Program-made: the position numbers and the translations under genes
Source of the DNA: Cryptomeria japonica
Taxonomy: Eukaryota; Streptophyta; Pinopsida; Cupressales; Cupressaceae
NCBI RefSeq assembly: GCF_030272615.1
Contig: NC_081406.1
Span: forward strand, 399,110,939-399,174,938
DNA: 64,000 bases
Reading direction: 5' to 3'
In this document: one piece after another, positions 21,557 to 33,318 of the stretch
Layout: every line of letters begins with the position of its first letter
How positions within the stretch are numbered: the stretch's first letter is position 1
Notes under the pieces: model-generated
Told to the model about the DNA's origin: nothing
Seen by the model: only the letters and a program-made list of their open reading frames with translations
The model's database searches: none

Positions 21557-22183
21557 ATGAATCACAAAGAGATATACATCAAGTCAGCCTCAACAATATT
21601 TTCCCAAAATATATCTCAATAGTCAATTTACACACTACAAACACCAGAGCTAAAACATAAACATAATCTCCTAAGGTTAGCTTGACCCGGAATAAGCGTA
21701 TCCTTGAATTTTCACAACAACATGCTACCGAAGCACAATGATCACTATCCAACTTAGCATTACAAGGTTAAAGACATAAACAATGAACCATCAAAATATC
21801 CTTATTAGAAATCAAGAAACTGGAGCATGAGGATCTACTCAATACTATCTTTTTACTATCTTTTGGCTTTGGGTTTCTCAAAGGTTTCCTTCATGATTCT
21901 ATTATTTCCCTTTTAAATTGAAATAGAAAACCCTAGGGTTGAGACTTCTTGAATTATCAAAATTATGTAAGGTAGGATCTAGACACTTGTGATTATACTC
22001 TAGAATGATCACACTTTTCCGTCGGCTTGATCATTTCAAATTTTTTCTCTACAAATTGTGTACCCTTTCATGCTCTTCAATTTGTATCTATAATTTTCTG
22101 CCCAAATTTTGTGAATAAATTTTCATTCATGGGAACATCATTGTTAGCAGAGGAACCATTAATGCATTCAAATTTTTGAATCA
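21557..22183. other. Gene-free stretch between B and D
   Basis: I see no frame, repeat end or motif that I can identify. The last five bases (AATCA, 22179-22183) are the left target duplication of element D, matched imperfectly by AATAA at 57099-57103. Confidence 0.5.
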
Positions 22184-23384
22184 TGTTGGCATTTGACTGA
22201 ACTGGTAAAGATTGATTGGTGAATGTGATGAAGAGATTGAGATTCATGTTTCATGACTAAGTCTTATGATGTATTTGATGGCAATAATGTTTTTGTAGTC
22301 ATCTAAATCTTGGAAGCCAACCGGTAAGGTATAACCAGTACATAAGACAATTTACCAGAGAACTGGTAATTAAGAATTCAATCGGTAAACAGGAGCAGAG
22401 TTGCATTCATGCAACCAATAAAGATAATTGATGAAGAGTTGAATGATACAGTTTTACAGGAGTGATGGAGATAGGTATTTGGAGCTATTTTCTTGACCGC
22501 ATTGGTAGATTCAATCGAATAGGTGAGATTTGATGTACAAAGCAGGCATTCTGATGAACACTCAACCGGTAGTGATAAATTCACTTAAATCGGTAAACCG
22601 ACACAGGTTTTGTTTTATTTTTAGTTTGTTATGTTGGTGGCCAACATAAGTTTGGTGTATAGTGTTAGTTTTTCTAGATTCATTAAACCTAGGAAATTGT
22701 TCCAAGGTTGTAGCCGACTAAGTTGATGTCTATAAAAAATGTGATGTTATGAGATAGACATGCTTATGTTGATGAGATAGAAGGTGAATAAGGTGAAGTT
22801 GATTATGTGGTGTTTAGTGAATTTCTGTATTGATGTATTGTTGAAGTTTTGAGGATCTAAAGAAGATCTTATCAGACATTGAGGTGTTACATGAAGATCA
22901 TTTGACTATTGTTTTCCTAATAGTTTGCAGCAATAAAATCCCCTAACTAGGTAGGTCCTCATAGGCCTTAAATTGTAAATCCTCTAACAGGGTAGCTCTA
23001 TATCAAAGTATTAAATCCTCTTGTGAGGTTGACCCTGATTGGTGAAATCTGCTAACAACGCTCATCATTTAAATCCCTTAACCATGTGGCTCCTAAATGA
23101 GTCTTCTCCTAACATGGCATATTAGTAAGACCTTAATCGGTCAAGGTTTCTATTCTGCAGATAGTGAATCTTATAGGTATTAACTCCACCATGGTTTTTT
23201 CCTTTTGGGTTTCCATGTATAAATCTATTGTGCTATGTGGAATTTGTTTTATTGGACATTATCTTATGTGGTGATATTCCTCTTATTCTTATTAATTTTT
23301 AAGTTGTTTAAGTTGGTGATCAGATTCATATTGTTTTTGCTTGCACTGATTCACCCCCCCTCTTAGTGCCTTATAAGTTTATCA
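22184..23384 (+). repeat. Element D 5' LTR (1201 bp)
   Basis: Starts TGTTGGCATTTG and ends TTTATCA. U3 is dense in GGTAA/CCGGTA words (for example near 22202, 22320, 22355, 22381, 22562, 22589). The last part has the common block TTCACCCCCCCTCTTAGTGCC. Confidence 0.92.
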
Positions 23385-23386
23385 AT

Positions 23387-23398
23387 TGGTATCAGAGC
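23387..23398 (+). other. Element D primer binding site
   Basis: A perfect TGGTATCAGAGC two bases after the LTR end. The initiator Met tRNA is the usual primer for such sites in plant copia-type elements. Confidence 0.93.
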
Positions 23399-23446
23399 CA
23401 AACTTATTTGAGGCTTAACCACTTGAGAAGGATTCCTAAGGAAGAC

Positions 23447-23851
23447 ATGGGGGATATGAGTTATAGAGAGATGTCTAATAAACTTGCAGAAACTGAGGAA
23501 GCTCTAGAAACATTGAGAGTCAAGTATAAAGCTTTACTTTCTAAGAGAAGAGAGATAACCAAATAATTGTTGGATGTTTTTGAGAGTAGTTCATCTGATG
23601 AAGAAAACATAGGTGCATTGGTTGATGAAGTGGAGAAACTAAATGATGAGAAGACTAACTTCAGGAGAGATCAATAAGCCCTAACCATCTGGATGAGTCA
23701 AGAACTTGAAGCAAGGAGGGTAGTAGAACACAAGCTCAAAGAGAAAGAACTGTTGGCAATATTGCATTATAACAGACAATGAAAGATTTTTGGCATTTCA
23801 ATAAGGATATTGAGAAGGTTGTTGATGATCATGGACATAACTGATTAAAGA
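23447..23851 (+). pseudogene. Element D ORF1, N-terminal coiled-coil part
   Basis: Reading from the Met at 23447 the frame gives a charged heptad-like helix region (MSNKLAETEEALETLRVKYK). There are in-frame stops at 23564 and near 23675, then LVDEVEKLNDEK and EARRVVEHKLKEKELLAI. It parallels the coiled-coil N-terminal half of ORF1 in G (41615-41977). Its role is unknown; position after the primer site and the zinc knuckles downstream suggest a Gag-like nucleic-acid binding protein. It is interrupted at 23852 by LTR E. Confidence 0.7.
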
Positions 23852-25245
23852 TGTTTTACTATCTTGATATTATTATTTTGTCATTGATGTCAAGAAATTG
23901 ATTTTCTAATTCAGTATGATGTTGCCATATCTTGAGAAGTATGATATGAAGATTATAAAGAAGTCGATAAAAGACACAGGGAAGAATATGATGAATAAAG
24001 AGATGAATAAGGTATTCAATGGGAAACTACTACCGACTCAGACAATGATGAGATTATGATGTTTTAGATTATTTTAACATCATACATATGTTGTAAAATG
24101 TAAAGGTTAATACTATACTATGTTATCAAGCAAAGAACCTAGTCAGTAAACCCTAAGGAACCTAGTCGGTAAACCCTAAGGTTATCGCTATCGGTTAATG
24201 AAGGCAGAATGTCTATCGAGTGAAGTTTAGTACTCACCGAGATGTAACCGAGCTATAACAGAATGCATTAAATGTTTCCATGCGGTATTTAATGAAAGAA
24301 GCTAATGAGCTGGAGTGGATCAATGATTGGTAAGCCGTGGAAGAAGTTTGTTAATGAATCTAAGGCAATGGAAAGTCGGTATGAAGATCTACAGCTCAGA
24401 TTGAACCGTAATGCCCTGGCACAAGTTCCAAGGTGGGGTAAAACATTTTAGATCGAAAGATGCATTGAACCTGGACAAGATTGAAGATCTGATGGCTATG
24501 ATTGATCATGGGAAATGTGACCAAGGAGATTAAGCGGTTGGAAGATTGTTTATAAATAGGAAACTATTGATAAACAATGTATGCGGGCAAGTGTATGCAC
24601 AGGGATGCTACATAGTGATTACCGAGCACAGAAGCTTGAAGACCTGTTAGAATAACAAAGTATAGAAGCCCAGTAGATAGACAACATTAGTTCTATGTCT
24701 AGATTGTATTGAACAAATAGGAATCTGCTTTAGCATTTTAGATGTGAAGTTGCAGATAGATTTTTATTACTGTTATTTTGAGAAAGTGACAGAAAATCTC
24801 TTAACTGAGTGGACTTAACAGTCTTATATGTAAATCCTCTAGCAAGGTGACATTCTGATTGAGTGTTTGAAATCCTTTGACAAGATCACTTCTAACAAAG
24901 TGAAGATCCTAACAGATCTGAGGGAAATCCCTTAACGGGGTCACATCTAGCAATGTGTTTGTAATCTTTAACAGGATTTGCTTTTAACCGAGCATACTCT
25001 AGAAGAGTATATTTTTTAGTGGGTCTGAAATCCCATAGTGGTTTTTCCCTATTTGGGTTTCCACGTTAAATCTGGTGTTATGAGGTTTATATTGTTCATA
25101 TGCTTTTGAGTTTGCATGTTTGACAGTTTTGGTTATATGACTGATATTTATGTTACCCAAGTTGAATCTAATTTTTTTATGGATGATTAAGTTTGTATGA
25201 TTCACCCACCCCCTCTCATCTTGTTGGCTATTGGATCTGTACTTA
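23852..25245 (+). repeat. LTR E inserted in ORF1 of element D (right end approximate)
   Basis: Begins TGTTTTACTATC with TTTGTCATTGATGTCAAG close behind, as in related LTR starts. It contains the U5-type text GGGTTTCCACGTTAAATCTGGTG and ends soon after TTCACCCACCCCCTCTCATC. A degenerate primer site-like AAGTATCAGAAC follows at about 25250. It is either a solo LTR, which the conserved internal length of D supports, or the 5' end of a lost element. I could not find a clear target duplication. Confidence 0.65.
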
Positions 25246-25253
25246 TATTAAGT

Positions 25254-26330
25254 ATCAGAACTATCAAGAACATGAGATCTTTAAGATGAATCAGAAAATG
25301 GCACTCTATATGCACACTGGCATGAGGAAAAATAAGAAAAAGAAGAGATAAAGGAAGAACTGGATATGGCAATGTCTCTTAGAGAGACTCTTATGAAAAG
25401 GAATGAAGACCTTACACAAGAACTTGTTGATGCTAATGAGAAGCTTGCAAAGTTTAACAAAAAAAATTTCATTCTTGATGAATAGATCTACAACTGGATT
25501 GGGTTACAATACATTTTAGAAAGGTGAGTCTTCTGATACGAATGACAATCTGCATGAAGGTAAATTTGTACCTAAGATTTAGAAACCCACCTGCAAGAAA
25601 TCCTATAAGCCTGTTTGTTTCAATTGTCATAAACCAGTACATATTGCTAATATTTGTAGAAGCAGATTTGATGTTACTAATGGTTATAGACCTAATACAT
25701 ATCGAGGATATAAGCCTAGAACCTTTAATGGTTATTGTTACACTTTCAACATGCATCGGCATAGAGATGTTAAGTGCAAGTTTGGAGCAAATATTCTGAC
25801 ACCTCACATGAGTCAGAGGTCTTGTGGTGGTTGGCAAAGAACCTTTAATTATCAGAGAAGTCCTAATTGGAAAAGACCCTATGCTAACCAGTCTAGTCCC
25901 TATGAGATGTAAAAGAGGATGAATGTGGTTTGCACAATATGTCATAACTAAGGTCATGTAGCTATGAACTACAAAAGAAGGACTGGTAGAGGCAATGCTG
26001 GACCTTGGAGAGCATCTAGTATGTCTTGTTATCATTATCATAAACCAGGACATATTGCAAAGTTTTGTGGAGCTAAGGTGAACCAATTGGTAAGTCAATC
26101 TGCAGATTGGAAAGGGAAGATGAAAGTTGATGTGCAGGATACCAAAGCTAAAATGAACAAAATCTAAAAAAATAAGGATGATGAGAAAACTAAATTCAAA
26201 CCATCTGAAGATCTTATTTCTTCACCTAGTGTGGAGAACCCATTCACCGACAAACTAAGATGTTAAAAGGCCTAGGGGGAGCTTAATGCTAGATCTATTT
26301 CAGAACCCCCTGAAGAACCATCAGGTATGT
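25254..26330 (+). pseudogene. Element D ORF1, C-terminal zinc-knuckle array
   Basis: After LTR E a coiled-coil segment (EELDMAMSLRETLMKRNEDL) leads into basic linkers and four CCHC-like boxes. These are CFNCHKPVHIANIC (about 25614-25655), CYTFNMHRHRDVKC (about 25735), CTICHN-stop-GHVAMNY (about 25937) and CYHYHKPGHIAKFC (about 26027-26068). Box spacing and the intervening Arg-rich text (RGNAGPWRASSMS) align with the last two boxes of ORF1 in G. Several stops interrupt the frame. Zinc knuckles of this type bind single-stranded nucleic acid in retroelement Gag. No protease or pol follows. Confidence 0.78.
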
Positions 26331-26720
26331 TAAATATGCATACTTTGATGCATTATGATATTGTGAAGTAATTATATGATCAAACTGGTAGTTTTGATGT
26401 GTTATTAGAACCGGTAGTGTGTTAAAAGATATTTTAGGGTTTTACCAGTAATGACATTTAATGCAGTAGATAATGGGAAAATGAAAGGAACTTTTTGAAT
26501 GTCATTTGTCACATTGCATTCTCGTGGGCACTCAGAGAGAGAATAGAGAAAAGAAGAGTTTATGTTTGCAACATTGATAGAGATTTGAAGTGATTTGGTG
26601 TGATTTGTGATCGACAATCGATGAGAAAGATTTGTTGGTGTTTGGAAGCCTAGTGCAGAAGTGGTAAAAGGTATTTATCTAAAAATCTTGTTATTTTCTT
26701 ATCTTTTTGAATTGTTGAAG
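26331..26720 (+). promoter_or_regulatory. Element D ORF1-ORF2 spacer, resembling that of G
   Basis: A non-coding spacer. GAACCGGTAGTG, CATTTAATGCAG, a GAGAG-rich leader and AAAAGGTATTTATC appear in the same order as similar words in the spacer of G (40128-40669 read on the minus strand). AAAG followed by GTATTT resembles a splice donor, with a pyrimidine-rich run ending AAG just before the ORF2 Met. A promoter or 5' intron for ORF2 is my inference only. Confidence 0.4.
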
Positions 26721-27052
26721 ATGGACACCCCACATCTACTTGATGTTACTGATAGACCTCGTCCTAAATTTAAGAGGTACTCATTTAAGTCTGAGGCAAT
26801 TGATCCCGTTGGATCCCTATCATGAGCTCCTTATGGTGTTTACATGTTGAAGATGTTAGATCTTTCTATCATTGAAAACTTGAGGATCTTGGTATTACTG
26901 TTATTTTTTATCAGTATAAACCATTGTGTGATAAGAACGGAGTAATAAAGGAACAATTCAAAAGGGTTATCGAGAAAGGGTTTCACCATGCCCTGAATTT
27001 CATTAATGATTTTGATGACGAACTTGTGAGATATGTTCTTAGCAGAATTCAT
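26721..27052 (+). pseudogene. Element D ORF2, N-terminal segment
   Basis: From the Met at 26721 (MDTPHLLDVTDRPRPKFKRYS). It is homologous to the start of the 466-codon ORF2 in G at several blocks, with a frameshift near 26850 after YGVYMLKMLDLSI. The segment ends in VRYVLSRIH exactly where element F is inserted. The text continues at 52599 with the FMWLD block, as in G (VLSRVHDDFMWLEEK). A stop codon follows at the resumption. Function unknown. Confidence 0.78.
27048..27052 (+). other. Target site duplication of element F, left
   Basis: TTCAT directly before the LTR start at 27053, identical to 52594-52598 after the other LTR. Confidence 0.93.
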
Positions 27053-28187
27053 TGTAATACCCTAAAAATGGTCATCTAAACCATGGGCCCCTAATCTCGA
27101 CAACATCACCAAGGTCCTAACCAAAGGCATTAAATCAATCTTGAGCATATTATTAATTCTTTAATCATCAAATATCACATGGCAAATCAATTACTCAATA
27201 TTAATTAAATATTCATTTAATTAATTGAATCATTTCCAAGAATATCATTTTGATCAATTATCCCATTTTAATTTATTAAATATCCTTGCATATTTAATTA
27301 ATTAATATAAAATTGCCATTTAATCATGCAAAAGAATTAATTTATTACAAAAGAGGAATTAATTACAAAACAAAGAGTTGAATTAAAAATTAAATAAAAA
27401 GAATTGAATTGAGAGAGAAATCAAACTTGAGATATTATTTCTTTTTCTAAATTTAGAACTTGAAATCAAAAAAACAATTTAATTGAATTATTGAATTATT
27501 CTCTAAAATTGGAACTCAAAGCTTTTCAGAAAAAGAAGTTCAGTTGCATTGAAAAGACTCTTTTCTTGAATAAATACAAGATTATCTATTTTCATCACAA
27601 ATGCATGGAATTAATTTATTATTATTTCCAATGCAACTTTGACTTCTAATTTGAATGCATTTCAATTAAACTATAACTGTAATCTAGCTCAAGATTAACT
27701 AAACCTGATTTCTCAATTATTTTCAATTAATCCTAAATTGAGCTTTTCTCTTGCAATTCTCTATAAATTCAGTCTTCAACTCTCATTCCGATTTACCCCA
27801 GAGATTTTTGAGAACATGCTTGGAGATTATTATCACACCAATTTCACTCTGGAGTCATTGAAGATTATTGCGCTTTTTAGATTATTTGCATCAATTATTG
27901 CTTACATCCATTATTGCTTGAATTGATTATTTGCTTGAATTATCCATCCATCTTGCATCCATATAGTTAATATCATATAGATTAAATCCTTCGTCTTGGT
28001 GTAGTCTAGTCACTGGTATTGCTTATTAAAAATCTGAGAGCAATCTTATGCTCGCATCTTTTAGAAGGCAATTAGTCGCTTTGTTATGATTTTTTACTTA
28101 TTGATTATTGATTACTAACCATGCATATAATGACTTAATTAAAGTGTTGTGCTTGCAACTTACAGACCACTTTTTCACACACACACA
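27053..28187 (+). repeat. Element F 5' LTR (1135 bp)
   Basis: Starts TGTAATACCCTAAAAATGG and ends CACACACACA at 28187. Very AT-rich in the middle (TTAATTAA-type words). A small recurring open frame at 27738-27926 exists in both LTRs but has no recognisable product. Confidence 0.94.
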
Positions 28188-28191
28188 TCTC

Positions 28192-28209
28192 TGGTGCCCA
28201 CCGTGGGGC
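28192..28209 (+). other. Element F primer binding site, candidate
   Basis: TGGTGCCCACCGTGGGGC starts four bases after the LTR end. It has the TGG start complementary to a tRNA CCA end and the look of gypsy Tat-type primer sites. I cannot assign the tRNA with certainty. Confidence 0.7.
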
Positions 28210-30478
28210 AGAAGACTACATTTTTCGGCCTCCAAGACTGACTGCTTTGTTTTTTGTTATTTTGTAGATTTCAGATTTTTTTATTTTATTTTTCATCCGT
28301 ACATCTCGTATGAAAATTCCCACAAGCTGAAACGACAAACTGTAGGTGTCATACAAACTAGAATCTTGTCTCGTACGAGTTGGGATCCTGTATCATACGA
28401 GTTTTTATACTGTCATACGACTCTGTATTTTCTGGTAAAAAATTATTTAAAAAAAAGGCAAAATTTTCATGATTTTTTTATTATTCTAATGATTGACCCT
28501 GACTGTTTATCTATCTATCTCAGAATTTTTCATAGCCTAATCAGTTTTTGTAGAATGCTTTTCAAAGAATATTCTTGTCACACAAAGACAATATGACTAC
28601 TAATTCATTGTCTTTGCAGTTTGCCTAAGGAGAATCGACTAAACATCGCGTATTTTTTAAATTCATTTTTTAGGAATCTAACTTGCTATCTGGTTAAAGA
28701 ACAAATATGTCTTTTGTGTTTTTAGAAGATTCTGAGAGGTAGGAGAGTATGCTCTTGTCTTTTTCTAGACAATCAGAAATCCAGACCCTTGAGGCTTTTT
28801 CTTTGTTTGAGATTTGTACATCTTTAGCAGGCCTGCCCTCCCTAGGGGTTGAAAAACTCTTAAAGTCGTTATGGCCGGTGTGAGAGGAATGACCTAAGTG
28901 GGAATGGCTAGATGCCAAGTACTCCAACCCACTATAAAATAAACATGATTTGATCAAAATCAAGTCAACGACAGTGCTCGGGAATAGCTCTCCTCCATAC
29001 CTTCGGGTATATTGAGTCTTGGTTTTCAAGGCTGAGAGACCTCTTAATTGAGTTTATACCTCGATGCGCCGAATGGATCCCTAACTAAATCCAATTCAAA
29101 ATTAGAAGTTACCCAGTTCATCTCTGAAAGGGGGATAATGTTTGTGCAAGAGAGATAGTAACTCTCCCAAGATACTTGTCATTGCATGCCCCCATTAGTG
29201 TTTGGAGTCGGATAATACGGTGTTGAGAATCCATTGCATGAGACTTAGCGACCGTATTTTGATTAGCTATTGGGTGTGTACCTAAGTCTACAAGCAAAGT
29301 TTTTCTTTCCTCACCAAATTCCTTAGGTTTTGCATGTTGTGATTGGAGTCACTATACGTACTACTTGTTTTCTGTGTTTTCATCCCTGAAACAAAAAATG
29401 AAATACCAAAAATTGGAGAAGACAAGAAACAACTCAGTGATTCAAAACTTTGTCCGTTTCAGAAAATAGTCCGTCCTAAGTCGAAACTCTGTCCATGTTA
29501 GAAACTAGTTTGTCCTAAGTCAAAACTCTATCTATGTCAAAAACTTGTCCATCCTAAGTCAAAACTCTGTCCGTGTCAAAAACTTGTCCATCTTAAGTTG
29601 AAACTCTATCCATGTCAGAAAATAGTCCATCTTAAGTCAAAACTTTGTCTGTGTCAGAAAATTGTCCATCTTAAGTCAAAATTCTGTATCCTGGTCCAAA
29701 ATTAGTCCATCTCAAAATTGGTCATACTCAATTATCATACTCAGCAATCGAAAAAACTCATAATTTCTAGCTTTGTCCTGTGAAGAGTCGTACGAGTCTG
29801 ATAATTTATCGTGTTGCACCTGATCCTATCTCTTACGAGTCTTATGATTTGTCTTTCTAGACCTGATCCTGTGTCATACAAGTCATTTTAATCTATCGTC
29901 TGGTTCTGTATGTTGTGTTGTACAAAATAGAACTGCTTTGAGTCTTTTGTCATCCTGCACATACCCATTTGTTGTATGGTAAGAAACAACAACTTGTACA
30001 AAACAAAAATTTTGTCGTCCTGTAACTGCTAAGTTGTCATCCAGTTCATAAAATCCTGTCGTACGAGTCTCTGGTTTTGTCAGAACAAAATAGTCAAACT
30101 TGCCTAAAAATAGTCTACAACAAACATAATGTTGGTTATCAATTTTCCTGAGCATAAACAAATCAAGACACTGTACCTCTGCCATTTGCGTTGCATGATT
30201 TGGTCGATCATCTTTCAGCTAGTTCAATCAACTACCTATCAAATTTTAGTCACTTAGATAACGTCTTATACAGGATAGATCATTCCTGAAACCAGACTGA
30301 ATCTTACACTACACTTAGAATCAACTTAGATAAATGTCTTATATAGGATAGATCATTCCCAAAACCAGACTGAATCTCAGTTGTTTCTCCTAAACAATAC
30401 ATTAACTAAACAACTAGCTCTGAAATTGATCTTGACCTCTGCATCACAAACAACTTTAGGTCTCACTAATCCATAAAA
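28210..30478 (+). other. Element F 5' leader, non-coding, with tandem repeats
   Basis: Over 2.2 kb without a convincing gene. It holds TCGTACGAGT boxes (about 28372, 29787, 30060), a 39-40 base tandem array (29438-29700) and a direct duplication of about 53 bases (30252 and 30324). Long leaders are usual in the Tat lineage. Antisense open stretches here (28694-29029, 29883-30185) have no recognisable motif. Confidence 0.65.
29438..29700 (+). repeat. 39-40 base tandem repeats in element F leader
   Basis: About six to seven degenerate copies of a unit built from AAACTCTGTCCGTGTCAGAA and A(C/T)TTGTCCATCCTAAGTC. Confidence 0.85.
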
Positions 30479-32349
30479 ATGCCTATACAAACTAGGAGTT
30501 CTAGTAAGAAAGAAGCTAAAGGCAAAGGTATACCCTTTTCATACACCGACAATCCATTTTACGAAAAGGATCCACTCACTAACATACCGTCGTCATCAGG
30601 CGAACCAATTTTTGATGAGCCTAAATCTCCCACTATATATGAGACGGAACACAATGACGGAAACAAGGACAATAATAATGTTCCCGAAAATGATAATGAT
30701 TCCTCATCATCAAGTGAGGCTGACGAAGACACTGGACCTCCAGAAAAAGAAATCCTTGACAGTCAAAAGGACAAAGACTTTAGAAAAATGATGAAAGCTA
30801 TCATGACCCGAGAAAACAAAGACTATTTCTTAGAACTAGCAAAACAAGGTGCTAAAATTCCTACTGGATATGATGTTCAGACGCTCGTTACTAAAAATAA
30901 AGAATCACCTATACTCATTGTACATAAATAATTAATAGCCTTACGAATGGAAGTCTCAGAACTGAAGAATAAGGACAAGTCCCCAAAACAATATTCTCTA
31001 GAAACAATATGTCCCTTTCCATTTGACAAGAATATATACATGCCTCCATTTCCTTCACGAGTGGAGATCCCAAAATTTGATAAGTATGATGGTACCTCAG
31101 ATCCCCAAGATCATGTTAGAGATTTTTGTGCTACCTGTATGGAGTTCATGCATGATCAAATGTACCTCATGCGCCTTTTCCTGAGGAGTTTAGGGGGTCA
31201 AGCAATGGAATGGTTCTCAAGTCTACCCAAAGGAATAAAAACATTTGAAGAACTAATCCAACTATTCTTACAACAATATTCATACAACATTTGACATCCT
31301 GTGACTATGATTGATCTTTGTAATACTCAACAGAAAATAGGGGAACCTCTTCTTACTTTACTCCAACGTTGGAGAAAGATGTTTTCTAGGTATTCTCGAC
31401 CTATTCCAGACTCTGAGAAAATGGATATATTTGTCAATAACTTGGTCCCCGAGCTGAAATATAGTATACAAATGCAAGTACACCCATCATTTAATAAAAT
31501 GGTAGATAATGCCATTCAAATGGAAGGTGTGCTCATAAAGAAGGGGATATCACACCTTGGAAAGAAACACAACCAGGATCTAGCTCTAAAGAGAAGAACA
31601 AGTATTGGAAGTTTGGCAAAGACAATAACAAGAATGTTGTTAATGATGGAGTAGTAGACACTATCAAAACCAACTCAAAATCCACAATATTCAACTTGGC
31701 TAGTGGTACACAAGCACTTAAAGCCACTGAGGCTGCAACAAAAAATCCACCAAAGAAAACAAAGGAATGGTTCAAGGAAAAGCCTTGGCTTTCCAAACCT
31801 AAGCATGATTTTACTCCTCTTGAAGAATTGTATTAATCCACTTTCAAAACTCTATTGGCAAACAACTTGATAATGCTACCAGATAATTCCAGACCATATG
31901 ATCTAGATGTCAAACCAAGATGGTGGAGAGAAAATGAATACTGTGACTTCCATCGGAATAAAGGTCATAACATAAACAATTGTATGAAGCTAAAACATGA
32001 TATTCAAGATCTCATAGACGCTGGTAAAGTTGTTGCTGGGAATCATCTGACTAATGCAGATCATAAAGCATTTAAAGACCCTTTGCCTATTTACGAACAA
32101 GGTGATTCTTTAAAGACCAAAGGAGGTGCCAAGGTAAATTATACTAATGTCAGTCAGGACAATGTTATCAATATGATTCAGCCTTCCCACTCAAAATATT
32201 GCAATGTGATTATAGTCCAAGATAAACCAAATGAATCACGATATGCAAGAGCTCTGACACGTTCTCAGAAGAAAGTCACTCTCCAAGGAGCTAGTTCTTC
32301 CAATCCAGCTCAAGCAACATTGAATTCACCGGCCCAATCAAACAAATAA
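30479..32349 (+). pseudogene. Element F Gag
   Basis: The start Met at 30479 opens an acidic N-terminal region to a stop at 30929. The same frame resumes with the retrotransposon Gag core (PSRVEIPKFDKYDGTSDPQDHV, then FLRSLGGQAMEWFSSLP) to a TGA at 31292, then IDLCNTQQKIGEPL and RWRKMFSRY to about 31560. A frameshift leads to 31855-32349, which has PRWWRENEYCDFHRNKGHNI and a CX2HX4HX4C-type zinc box near 31950, then LIDAGKV. This is the Tat Gag layout. Two stops and at least one frameshift break it. Confidence 0.9.
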
Positions 32350-32421
32350 AAAAAATAAACCTTGGACAAATTTAAAAGGTTAACCTCATCATCATCCTCT
32401 AGATATAGTGTCATTGAATAG

Positions 32422-33207
32422 TTGAAAAGGACAAATGCTCAAATCTCAATCTTTGAATTGCTAAAACTCTCATTTGCTCACAAAGAGATCCTAGACAAAG
32501 TATTGCTCACCACCAACGTTCCAAAAGATTTAGACATTGATCGGTTTCAATCTATGGTGGGTCATCTGACTTCACCTCACTATCTGACCTTCTCTAAAGA
32601 AGATGACAACTCACTAAATCATCCACATAACCAGCCATTGCATATTGAAGCCATGATCCATAAACATAGAGTCAAACATGTTTTGATAGATAGAGGCACG
32701 GGGTTGAATATCTGTACTTACAGTCTACTTACACAACTAGGATTCTCTGAAAATGTCATTGATCCTGGCAAGAAAATAACAATAAAAGCCTATGATGAAG
32801 AAGGATGGACTTCTAAAGGTCTGGTGTCATTACCAATTAGAGTGGGACTGGTAGAGAGAGATGTTGTTTTCCAAGTTCTTGATATTCCATTGTCATATAA
32901 TATATTACTAGGCAGGACGTGGATTCATGAAATGAAGGTAGTACCATCAACATATCATCAATGCTTAAAGTTTCCTTATAATGAAGCCAAAGTCAGTATT
33001 CCTGCTGATACAAATGTCATCTATAATGCATTGACAAAAGGTGTAGATACTTTTGTGCCTCATAATAGGGCAACCTCTCCAAATGCAAATCCAAAAGCAC
33101 TAATGAAAGACTTAGAAAAGAGATTGAAGATTACAAATACTAGCATGGATGGCTGCAAGATAGAACCGGTACTTTCATTAGTTTCTCTCCCTCCATCACC
33201 AAAATAG
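32422..33207 (+). pseudogene. Element F aspartic protease region
   Basis: 261 codons. The retropepsin core is near residues 82-165: HVLIDRGTGLNIC (usual form Asp-Gly/Ser-Gly, here Asp-Arg-Gly), then IKAYDEEGWTSKG, then YNILLGRTWIHEMKVVPSTYHQ, a block typical of Tat-type elements. The substitution beside the catalytic Asp should damage activity. The frame ends with a Pro/Ser-rich tail before the G-patch. Confidence 0.88.
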
Positions 33208-33318
33208 TTGGGCAAGCCATCAGAGGCTATGAGAACACAAACTTCAGCTCCGAATACTATATATGATGGTCTCTTTGTATAGTCTTCCACCTCCTTGGTG
33301 GATTAAATAGAAGAGAAT

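Noticed and set aside
20933-21565. Long overlapping open frames on both strands
   Set aside because: They lie in a TA/TG microsatellite and encode only a few residue types (Tyr, Ile, His, Met, Val, Cys, Thr). Open in all frames by composition, not by coding.
25469-26098. 209-codon minus-strand ORF
   Set aside because: Opposite to the zinc-knuckle part of ORF1 of D; no motif, and the plus strand explains the region.
27738-27926. 62-codon ORF present in both LTRs of F
   Set aside because: Its conservation is explained by LTR identity; no motif and no coding context.
28694-29029. 111-codon minus-strand ORF in the leader of F
   Set aside because: No recognisable domain, no partner in other elements here; chance open frame is likelier.
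29440-29700. Possible CRISPR-like array
   Set aside because: Repeats of 39-40 bases are contiguous and degenerate without unique spacers, and the context is a plant retroelement leader.
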